Shown here: in pieces, positions 28,001 through 40,000 of the stretch
Position numbering within the stretch: the stretch's first letter is position 1
Layout: every line of letters begins with the position of its first letter
Source: Candidatus Omnitrophota bacterium
GTDB lineage: Bacteria > Omnitrophota > Gorgyraeia > Gygaellales > Profunditerraquicolaceae
NCBI GenBank assembly: GCA_017992455.1
Contig: JAGOOP010000005.1
Coordinates: 1-61,382, forward strand
DNA length: 61,382 nt
Direction: 5' to 3'
Program-made: the position numbers and the translations under genes
The notes under the pieces: generated by a model
What the model was told of the DNA's origin: nothing
Databases searched by the model: none
What the model saw: the letters and a program-made list of their open reading frames with translations, nothing else

Positions 28001-31000
28001 TGACGACGCGCGCACTGCGTTGCGCGAGGCAGCTGATATTGTGAAATGGCGCAGGCCGCAATACGGCTGGGAAGGTGAGGCGTGCCTTGCGAACTATCGG
28101 CTGCTGATGAACGGGCTCATCGAACAGATGGCTGCGAGGATTGAATTCCTTGAACCAACGGACATCGCGTTTATTGCTGCGCATGCCGCCGGCCTTGGAT
28201 CAATGGAATTTGAGCTGCAATATGTCCTGGAGTCCGCAATTTCAAAGGCCCAAAAACAAACAAAGAGCAATGACGGCGGGGATCTATTGCTCTGGGCAGG
28301 GTACGGCGCGTCGTTTGCGGCCGGTGCGTTAACCCTGTGGCTTCTTTGTTATGCCGGGGAAAAAGGCAGCTTCGGCAGGCGTCGTGCCAGGCAGGCAAAC
28401 GCATCTCAGGCCGCTGCGGAATGCGTTATGGGATCGATCTTGGCCGTAAGCTTTTATTACGGCCGCGCATATGTGTTTTCGCTCGATCAACTCGGCCCGC
28501 TTGGCTTTGCAGCTGGTTTATATATATCAGGAGGATTCTTGGGCGCCGGATTATATGACCTCAAAAAGGTCGCGGAGGACACGCAAGCAGACGGCGGGCA
28601 GCGGCGCAGGCCCACAGACCCGGATTATCAAGATTATCTCGCGGCCCTTAAGGCCCTGTATGTAAGCTGGAAAGAAAAGAAGGCCGGCGGCGCAGATGAC
28701 TCGGCGGCATTGATCAGTTACGGGCAATTAAAGGACAATCTTGCCGCCAAATATAAATGGATATCTCTGGAACGGCTACGCCGTGACCCGGCCCTTATCG
28801 AGGTTTTTGCAAAGCATCCTGAGTTTATCGATATGATGAAGATCGAAATAAAATCAGTCGTCGTCGATAATGCGTTCGGCCGCTGGCTCATGCAGCAAAC
28901 CGGGATCGCGCCCCATAAGGCCCTCGCTCAGGCCATTTCCGATAGATATCCGGAGTTCCAAAAGAACCCGATGTATGTTTTGTTCAGTATCATTTATTTA
29001 TACCCGCATCTGACCGCGCTGAGACCGTATAAACCAGGCAAGCCCGCGGGCGGTGAGCCCTCATACACGGATTATCTTGCGGCGCTTAAGGCCCTGAATG
29101 AACAGCAGCAGGCAGGCGCGATGACCGGCGCCGATGGACAGGCAATCCCGGTCAGTTACAGCCGGCTGAGGGAAGAGCTTGTCAAAGCGGACAGGTGGAT
29201 ACCGCTTGACCGGTTGCGCCGGGCTCCCGGCCTGATCCGCGTTTTCAGTGAGCATCCTGAATTCATAGATATGATGGAGGTTAAGGTCGGGTCAACGGTC
29301 ATCGACAATGCGTTTCTTCGCAGGATCGCAGCCATGCATGAAACAATGACCCATAAGGCGATAGCGCAGGTTCTTGGCGAACACTATCCGGCATTGCGCA
29401 GTAACTCCATATCCGCGCTTACCATGATTTTCTACGCTCATGCGCATGCGGCTGCAATAAAACCCTTATCAACATACACGCTTGTGCGCACCCAAGGGGT
29501 AACTCCTTCCTATGAAGATTATGAGGCAGTATTCAACGCATTAGCGAAGGTTTGTATACATGGACAAAACGTCATGCCTGTTACCTGGGCCGAGTTCGGA
29601 CGCATCATGCGCGCCCCCGGCATTTTCTTCAAGGACGATCCGGCATTCGCTGATAAATATTTTCACTTTAATTTTTTTACCCGTATCGAGGATCCGGTGT
29701 TTGCGGAAGTCCTTGCAGCGAATCCGCTCTTTATGAAACTGATCAAAACATGTTCAAGCGGCGCCGAGGCTGACCAGCGGATGGATGTGCATGCGCATGG
29801 CTATGCGCCGTGCCGCGTCCCCTTGACCGAGGCAGGGCGGCGCAGGATCAAGGCGGAACGCCGCAGCCTGGAAGACCGCGCGATCATGGCTCTCGTGGAA
29901 GACGCCGGTTTTGAGGTCACCGACGAGACTCGAAGGGCGCTTGCTTCCAAAGGCATATTCTTTGACAGCAACGAGGCTCTGCTGAGGTATATATCGCTTT
30001 TGAGAAAAGAAAATCCTGAGTTTGACCGCGGATATGCGGCGTCTGTTGTGTCACGGCAAGAACGGGAGGACAGGATCGTCATGCGGGAATATGAATCAGC
30101 GGGATGTAAAGCCGACGAAGAACTCCTGCGAGGGCTGCACGCTTCCGGCGCTGTCCCGCAGCTTAATACGGTCAGGACGCTGAACCGGCACATAACTGGG
30201 TTGAGGAAAAAGTATCGGGAATTCGACAATATTTGCAGTCGGGCGGACGATGCGCGGCCTTCGCGCAAAAAGCGCGATGAGCGGATCATGGCAGTTGTCG
30301 AAGCAAACCGGTTTAATGTTACCGAAGACCTCCGTAAACAACTTGCGATGGAAGGTATTGAATATAAAGAGCTGAGAATTCTCAAGCATAAGGTAGGCAT
30401 ATCAGCTATGGCACATCGGAGCGCGCAGCCGGTCCAGGAGCAGGCACAGGCTCAACCGGCAAAAGAGCCGCCTGCGCAGGGCCCGGTTACAAAAGATGCG
30501 CCTCCGCAGGAACTGAATGACGCGGTTTTGAATGAACGTGACCGGAATCCGGCCTTGCAGGACTGGAAAAAAGCTGCAGAGGGGCTTAAGCGGGATAAGG
30601 GGCATGTCACTGCATGGGATCTTTCCTGTGCCATGCGCTCGGATATGGATACCGCTGTCGCTATGCAAGCACGGTTATTTAAAGCATTTCCCGATTTGAA
30701 AACCTCGCGCGCTCCGAAACAGCGTACGCAGACCGTCCCTGATGATGCGCGGCGCGAGGACATATCTCCTATACCGTTGTCGCCTCGGCGTTCATCTCAA
30801 GGTGCCATAGGCCTGATGCGGGAAGCAGCCATTGCAGTTATGCGCGCGCAGGGAGGGATCCCGTCGCATTTGCTGTTCGTGACCCTTATAAGCAGGGAAC
30901 TGAGGGAAAAGAACCCCGGCATTTCTGCGACTGAAATCAAATCTAATCTGAGCGCGATCATGGACCATCCTGATTTCAGGAAGGCGGTGAGGTCATTGCG

Positions 31001-34000
31001 CAATGATAAACAACAACAGGCGGACGGAGGCACTATTGTCTGCGGCAACGGATCGGGCGCGCAGAGAGCGCCGTATTATTTGAGAGCCCGGCAGGTGCCT
31101 GGGTTGATGAACAGCTTATTGGATGTCATGCTCCACGAGGGCGTCAGGCCTGATGTCGTGGTGTTCATTGCCGAAGAGTCTCTCCCTTTGATCGGCGTGT
31201 TCATGCAATTATGGGCCCGTAAAGGGCTAGAACTGCCGCCGATATTGGCTCCCGCGATCCATGCGGATGCGAGCAATCATGAAAATCTCGCTAACATCCG
31301 AGAACAAACCCGGAAGCATCGGGTCGCGCTTAACGGCAAGCGGATCTTGGTCGTAGACGCCACCTGTTATACGGGCAGGACCCTGCGCGCAGCAAGAAAA
31401 CTGTTTACCGGCATGGGCGCGCAAAATATCCGGACATGCAGTATGGTAACACGCGCCGGCCTGCGCGGCGATATGCCTGATTATACGGGTATTCTCGTCC
31501 GGGCGCCGGATGTTTCTACTGAATGGTATAAAGAGCTTCATTCGGACAGGGCGTTCCGGGAATTTGACCAAGCCATGGCCGAAGAGGTGGAACTATTTTT
31601 GTCCTCTGTGCGCAAAGACGGCGGCAGTGCGCGGTCTATCGCTGAGATCAATCGCAGGATCGCGGGCACGGATCCGCTCTTTTGGACGCCTGTGGAAAAG
31701 ATAGAACTTGGCATAGAAGAGATACATGCCGACCTTCTCCTGGATACTGCTGACAGCCGGCTCATCTTTATCCTCGGAAGCACGGGAAGCGGTAAATCCG
31801 TGATAGCCCAGTCATTGATCGAGCAGGATCCGACAGAAGGTATGTCGAGGAACGATGCCCGGCCAGGGCGGTATCTGTTGGCATGCGCTGACTGCGCATG
31901 GCTTACGGCTATAGATGGACAGCTTTATGCAATGGGCCGCATCATGGACTTATTCAACACCGGCTGGAATTTCATTGTGCGCGATGAACAGGGGCATGAG
32001 GATTGGAAACATGTCCCCGCTGTGTCCATGTCAGGGTTCAGGGAGGTTAAGGAGATCATCTATATCCGCGTTTGCAAGGATTGCGATACAGTGCGCGTTA
32101 GGCGGATTAAAGCGGCGAGCCGCCAGCCCGGCATTGCCGCATATAAGGAAGATGTCCGGAAAAGCAGCGCGCGCCAGTTAATGGCGCTTTCGGAGCGGAT
32201 GCTTAACGCGGTATTCGGCAGAAGGTTTATCCTGGTCGAGCGGCCGGAGGCACGGATCAACGGCAAGTATGTTTATCACAACGGACAATTGAAGTTCGTG
32301 ACTCGCGGCGCGTCCGTTCAGACCGATGGCCGCGCCGACGGCGGCAGCCTCTCCCGCGCAAACGGGAACACGATCAAGGTCCTGCCGAATCTTGCGCGCC
32401 ATGGCAAGCTCTATTTTATCGCCGATGCGTGCCATATCAGACATAACCGACACCTGTTGATCTATAATGCGGACGCGCACCCTGATACCTGGGCACCGAG
32501 AAATGAATTAGAGGCTGTCCGATACGGGCCGGGCGGTTGCGTGGATATCGACGCGTGCTGGGGATGGTGGTTGCAACACCGCCGCAGGGCCGATATTGTT
32601 TCCATGCCGTCGTATCTAAGCCCGGACGGCACCGGTAAAGCGGAGCATAACTGGAATACGCCGGCGACAAGAGAGGCGATCGTTACGAAGGCGCGGCAGG
32701 CCAAAGCCAGAACGTGGGAGCAGTGGCTTACGATTGATTTTGACTCCTATTCTTTGAAAGCCAGATTCGGCCTGCAAACAAAGCCCATCTATCATATGGG
32801 GCCCGAAGAAGTCCGGGGTGAATTAACAGCTATGGCCTGGTTCTTTGCGGAGCATGGGATACTGCCGAGTGTCATCGTGCCCTGTGAGTCCAGAGACTAT
32901 CTGGCTGTTACGTCGCACATGGCGAACAGGTACTGCTCCATGGTGCGCCAGACGATCATTGAGGTTTTCGAAGAGGTAGCCGACGTGGATAATGTGTGGC
33001 AGGAAGGATACGGTATTTTCGCCGACGGCGGAAGACGCGCCAGGAGCAGGCAAGACGCGCAGCCTGTGAAGACGGACACGGTCTCATATTTCTCCGTATT
33101 GCCTGAAGATGAAAGCCGGGCGAGACTGCAATTGAAAAGTCTGAAGATTAGAGCTGGCCCGGATACGCTGCTGGCCGCTTCTGTGCTCATACATCACTCT
33201 TTCCCCGTCACGCGCGAAACATTATCCCCGTTTAAAGCCGTAATAGCAGGCAACAAGCGTTTCTTGAACAAAAAAGGACTCAGCCGTTTTTACCAGAAAA
33301 ACCCTCTGTTGTTGGTCCATCCCCGCCTGAAGGAAAAGATCGCATTCTTGGATAAGGAAGGATGGCGGTATGTGTACCTTCTGAAACCGTATGTGCTCCT
33401 CTTGCCGAGCAAGGTGTTTTTGTTGCCCCCGACAGCGGGGAATCTGGCGCTCATGGACATGAAGGGGTTAAGTCATCTGTACTTCAAGATTCCCTGTATA
33501 TTGGGATCTGCGCATCTTGCCGGGAATCTCGAGTTCCTCGACAGGGCCGGATTAAGTTATTTATACCAGGAGATCCCCGGGCTTCTCATGTTTCCCTGCC
33601 TGGCGGATAATATCAAGGCCTTGGAATTCCGAAGATTGCGCAGGCTGTATCATGATTATCCTTATCTGTTGATCTGTCCGAATGTGGCGCAGAACCTCGA
33701 ATATTTTGATCGCCGGGGATTGTGGCCCCGCTACCTCAGCAATCCCGAGATCCTTTGTCTGCATCCGCGAGAAGAAATGTCCTTGCGTGGCAGGGCCCGG
33801 CGAGCCGACGGCGGTAGCACTATGGAGTGCCGCGTGTTCTTGCTTTTACCGGAGGCAATTGAATTGCGGTGCGCGCTGCTTGCCGTTGAACGGGAGCTGC
33901 CTCTTGAGATCAAAGTAAACCGCAGACAGGATATTATTGACGAGTTGCGGGCGGCCGAACAAGCAATTGCGGCATTGTCAATACGTGCCCGGGATGCTGC

Positions 34001-37000
34001 ATCTGTTGATGAGTCCGTTGATCATCTGTTAAGGGAGTTCAGAAGGATTCTTGCTCGTAGACAGGATATTCAGGGAAACAGATGCCTGGTGATTACCTCC
34101 GAGGATATTTTAAGCTTCGGTGCCGCCCAGGGGAATGTCGCGATCGTATCGATCTACGATATGTTCTGGCACGGCGCATGCGATAACTGGAAGGTCACCA
34201 TGCGGTGTACGCACGAGCTGGGCCATACGCTGGGGCTGTCTCACTGCGGCCGGGAGGCGTGCGTGATGTATCCGATCCCGCAGAGTGTGCGGCTGTGCAG
34301 TGCGTGCCGGAAGAAGATCGCGATGTATGCAAGTCCAAAAGCCGACGGCGGCAGGGAGTCTTCTGAGCGGACATCTCCGCCGACGCGCAATATCTTCGAA
34401 AACCCCCGGGAATACCGGGAACTTATATTGGACAAAGTGAGACTTACCCCCCTGCACGAATATAGAGGCAGGCATCTTATCGGCGTATTGCTGAATTATA
34501 AATGCAGGGCGGGCTGCGACCATTGTTGTTTTAAGGAACTGAGAAACAGATATTCGGATGAACAGGAAGTATTGATCAAGCGTGATAACCTGGCGAGGCT
34601 TTTACAATTCATCAATTCTGTGCGCCCGGGCCATGTGTTGCTTTCGGGGATGGGCGAGATATTCGAGCATCCGGAAGCCGTCTATACGATAGCCGAACAC
34701 ATTCACACGGCAGTGTTGGTGGCCATTACCAACGGCGCCTGGGCAAAGGACGAGGCGGAATGCGATAAGATCATCCGCAGGCTTCACGACGCAGCTTCCC
34801 GCAATCCTCATCATCCCAGGCTTATTGTAAGAGTCAGCCTGGATGCGTGGCATCAGGAGAAGCTTGGCTTTGAACTTATCCTGAATATCATAAGGACGTT
34901 CGAGAAAAATTACGGGGCTATGTCCGGTTTCGAGCTTCAATTTCGCTCAGTGATCGGCGATGAAACGTTTAGTGACCTCTACGGCGATCTAAAAATAACG
35001 CGGACGCAAAATATCACGCGCTCATTGCAAGAACTGACCGGCGATTACGCTTCGAGCGGTATGACCGTCAAACCCTATTTTAAAGAGACCTGCCTGACCC
35101 TGGAAAGCGGTTATTCGTTTACCATTGATTTCCTGCCCTTGTATGATTCTGACCTGAAAGCCCCTGTTCTTATTCCGGGGACGGTAACGAAAAACAGCGA
35201 AGCGTATGACCGGGAAATGGAAACACTGTATGCAGGTAAGCCTGCCGTTGCCCTTAATACCAACGGAGCGGAAGGCCTGGATTTGACGATTGCCCCCGAC
35301 GGCACGATATCCCTTTGGCAGGGCGAGTGTCCCGACAACAAAGCTAACATCCTGTATGACAGCTTATATCTCGTCCAGCAGAAGTTCTTTAGCGACCCGA
35401 TCACGCTGGCTTTCATAGAGAAGGGAAGCAGTTACCGGGAAGCGATCATCAATGAAGTGAACCCGCGCGCGGTCCTGAGGGCCAAGGCCATGGGTATCCG
35501 CGAGATCGTAGGCTCGACGATGTATGAAGAAGATAAGACAAGGTTGTATCTGTCACTGCGGATCCTCCAGGATTATATACAGGAGGAGAGGATCCGGCTC
35601 GAAGACCTGCCGGAAGCGATCCGGGGATTTGCCGTTCTTAACAGGGACACGCTGATTGACCTGTACCATCGTTCGGATTACAGCATTATCGATCAATATT
35701 TGAGTCTTCCGAAGGTCAGGACAAAGAATCTGGTCCGGCTCTATGAATTGATCACGCGCGGCCATTACGATGTTACAGCCGAACAAATGAAGGCCCGCGT
35801 CAGCTCAACTGCTTCCTTAAGCAGGGCGCAGGTCCGCAGGTTCCTTGAACAAGCCGAGAAGCTGTCCGGCTCTCGTCAGGCCGACGGCGGAGACAGACGG
35901 CACCCAAGTAATTTTAACCCCCAATACCGTATTATTTTCAACGTCGAGATCAGGCTGCGTGAAGCATTACAAGAGCGGATAGAGAAAGTTGTGTCCTGGC
36001 AGGAAAAGCCTGACGCGGTAACGAGCGGGCGCTCGGCGCTCATCCAATTGGCCAAACCTATTTGGCAGAAAAAGATCAGGGCAATCAAGATCAAAGGGTT
36101 GGGTAACTTCCTGGATCCGGAAAAGCCTTCGCCGCCCACCGCAGATGAATATGAATCGTGGGGACAGCCGAATATGTCGTTTGAATTCAATCCCGCGGGG
36201 GATTTCTATATCCGGGAGCTTCTTCCATCGCCTGCCGGAGGAGTGATCTTTTCCAAGGCACAGCATGAATACCAGGTTCATCAGCGCGCCTTCGCTCAAG
36301 GCTGCCCGGTCAGCGTGCCCCTGGCTTACGGAGAATATCCGGGATTACGGTATCAAGGCGAGACCCTGGGTTTTGTCGTGCTTGGCGTATCCGATATCGA
36401 AGACCGCAGGTTAGACCAACTGTGGCTCACGGATGAAATGGCCGTTGACCGGGACAAAGGGATATGTATCGTCCGGGCCTCGGACTATCTGTTCGAATCG
36501 AAAGGGTCAAGATCGATACAGGAATTTTCTATCGATGTTTTATCCGGCTGGGGCAAGACAATGCGCAGATTTCACAACGCCGGCTTCATCCACCGCGCGC
36601 CGCACGGCGAAAATTTTTCTTATGGAAAAAACGGCATCAAGATACATGATCTGGGTGAGGCAAAATACAAGAAGGAACTTGCCCCCCGGCAAATATTCAT
36701 GTATCAGCTTTTCGAAGTGTCGGAGATGATGGCGAAAATATATCTCTGGCAGATCTCTCCCGTCGCGGTCTTTCTTTCGCAGAAAAATTTCAATATGTAC
36801 CGCCATTTTCTGGAAGGATATTTTCAGGAGGAGATCCGCGGACGGGCAACCGGGATCAACGGGATCATCGATTCCGTCAGTTCCGCTCTGGCACAGATGA
36901 AGCCGGCTTTCCGCCAGAAAGACTTCCAGGGGCCGCGGAATTATCTTCCCCTTCAGATGATGGTTGAATTATATGAACCCATGCGCGCGGTCATGGAGAA

Positions 37001-40000
37001 GGAAGGTATCGCCGCGCCATGGAGCAAACAAGAATTGGCAGGGAATATCCGCGGGTGCGAACAAAGAATGCTCGAGCTTGATTCCTGGCTGAGGAAGAAG
37101 GGGGTATTAAAGTTTTTCGGTTTCAAATCCGGGCCTCCGAGGGTTTTCGGTTCGCCGGATAACCACACGGATCGTGAGAACGATCGCCGCGCCGACGGCG
37201 GAACGCGCAAAGCTGATATCCTCATCGTGGGCGCTTCGGGTCTGGTGGGCAGGGACTTGCTCGCGGCGTTCTCCCGCGATCACTCGGTTGCCGGAACGTA
37301 TCTCACGCATCGCTTCCCGCGCGGATACCGTTTGGATATACGAGAGCGCAAGCAGGTGTTCTCGGTATTTAAAGCCCTCCGGCCGGCCGTGGTCATCCAA
37401 ACCGCCTACATCGCCGCGCCTTCTTATTGCGAGCGGCATCCCGAGGAAGCGCGGGCGATAAACGTCATGGGGACGAGAAATATTGCGGAAGCCTCAAGGG
37501 ATAACGCAGCGCTCCATGTCTTCATCTCTTCGGAATCGGTGTTCGGCGGGGAGGAGAACGGTCCGAACTCCGAAGAAGATGCAACGAGTCCGGTGAATGA
37601 ATACGGCCGCCAGAAAGTCGCCTCGGAAAGGATCGTGCAGGAGACTCTCGAGGACTATTTGATCGTCAGGTCGACCATCATCGTCGGAGAAGGTTCCCGC
37701 CTTTACGCAATGATCTTCGGGTCCTTGAACGACAAGAAGCCTTTATCTTTGTTTCGCGATATGTATTCCAACCATATTTCCGTAGCAGAGGTTACCAGGG
37801 CTGTCTATGGCTTGATCTTCTGCGGGGCGCGCGGCATTTATCATGTCGGGGGAGACACGTATATGAGCAGGTTCGAACTGGGCAGGGAAATAGCCCGGGA
37901 GAATCAATTGCCTGCCGAGCTCATCGTGCCCAATTCCGTTGATCAACCGTTCGACGGGGTAAGACGGCCGAGAAGGAACGGCTTGAAGACCGAAAAAACA
38001 AAGAGGTTATTGAAAGACTGCGGGTACGCTGACGGCGGCGAAGGACAAGTTATATATAGTGAGTTTACGCCTTCTGAAATCGCCCGATCGGTCTTTATCC
38101 GTAGTTTATTCCTTGATAATGCTCGTTGGATTGGAGATGCGGGCCATTTTCAGCGGATTCTCGATGCTCGAGTTTTTAACGGATTGCCGGCTGCAAGAGC
38201 CCAGGCATCGTCTTGTTTTGACGGAGGGACAAGATCATTTCTCGTAGAATGCGCGGGATGTATCCTGTTGGAGGCGAGTTTTATGCTCCTGCTGATCGAG
38301 CAGGGCCTGGTCATGGCTCTGGACAGGGCGCGCGAAGCGATCCGTCCCGCCGGGATTGAGCACAGAAAAAAATACTTATGGACGTCATACATCCAGCAGA
38401 TCAGGATGGTCAAACGCCTTTTCCTGAAAAGCCGAAGCTGCCGTCAAGATTACCCGAGGGTCGACATCCGCGTTTTTAATCACCAAGCCACGGCGCAGGG
38501 TAAAGCAGATTTTGAAAGCAGTGTCCTGTATCAATCTGCCTTTGCAGTCGTGTCCGGATTTGATCTTAATATCATGGACAAATTCCTGATTTCTATGATT
38601 GCCGCAGAAAAGATCAAGAACTCCTGGGACGCTTTTATTTCCTCCATAGACCGCAACGGGTCATTAAAGACAGATCCGGGCGTTGTCACGGTAACCATTG
38701 AACCGTCCGGGCCGGAAGATCAAGACGGCTTGGCCATCCGGACCAGAGATACCGGCGCAGGCGTTCACGCGCAGAAAAGTGAGTCGAAAAGAGGAGACCC
38801 GCGCTATTTCGGAGGTTTTGGCCGCGGTTTCAGGAACAACAGGTTCTTTTATTTCACGCAATTCATGCGCATGGGATTTCCGTCTTCTTTTGACTGGGAT
38901 AATGTCATTGATGCGCCGCCTGTTTTTTCCGGCACAGACACGGAAGTGATCGTGGCGGTGCCGTTCCGCAAGCATGGCGCGCGGCGCATGGAGAAACGCT
39001 CGTTTCGCGAAGCGGTGCGCGCCTCCCACAAGGCCTACCAGGCCTTTAATGCCGCACAGGAGCCAGATGACGTCACACGCCATTACGACGGAGGGATCGA
39101 CGCAAACCCATACAGGAACGCGGCCGCTACCCTGGACAGGCTGCCTTCGGCTATATGTCACAGGCTGATGGTTGACCTGCTTATGAAGTTGAACGAGTTT
39201 GCGGAGAAAGGCCAGCTGGGAGAAGAACGGATCAGGGCGCGGGAGGCTTTTATCGGATTCCTGCATTTCCAGGACAGCGCCGGCGTGCGTGACGATTCAA
39301 GTTCGCGCATTCGGGCAGTAGCGGCGCGGGGCCTGGGCAGGATCGGCGATCCTGTTGCCGTGCCATATCTTAAAGAAGCCCTCGCTGATAAATCCTGCCA
39401 TGTCAGGTTTAAAGCGGTGGATGCGCTGGGAAGGATCGCAACTGTTGACGCCTTTGCCGTCCTGGAGACCGTGGCTGCAGACGCTCAGGAATCGGCGATC
39501 ATCAAAGCGCGAGCAGAATCCTGGCTGAAAAGCAAAAACCTCTCTCTGTCTGAGAAGGCGCAGCGAACGGATGGCGGGAAGAAACAGCTGTCGCTTTCCG
39601 AAAGGCAACAGCTGTTGATATCCAAGGCCTACAGTCTGATCAAGGCGTATGTCGCGGAAGAGGGCCTCGGGGATACGGTTGCCGGAGACATTCAGGAGAT
39701 CATCGCCTTGCTGGACACGAGGCCGCAGGACGAGGATATCTGGGAAAACGCCGCAATAGTCGTAGCCCTGCTGCGGCAGTTGCGTCATGAGGGCGAGGAA
39801 AAGCAAAAGGTCCTGGAGGCGTTCCTTGTCACCAGGCTTGGCAAAGAATTCGAAGCGAAACTCGGCACGTTCATGATCGATTTCGAGCACGGGGTCGCAG
39901 GCCACAAGAAGCAGCTCCAGGACAGGCGCGCGATGGCTTTGTTCTGGGTGCCGGCGCTGATACTTAATTTCAGTTTCCTCACCGCGATACACGTCAACAG

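Noticed and set aside
34344-35882. A peptide natural-product cluster built on the radical-SAM-like module
   Set aside because: No precursor peptide, leader-binding domain or transporter is seen nearby.
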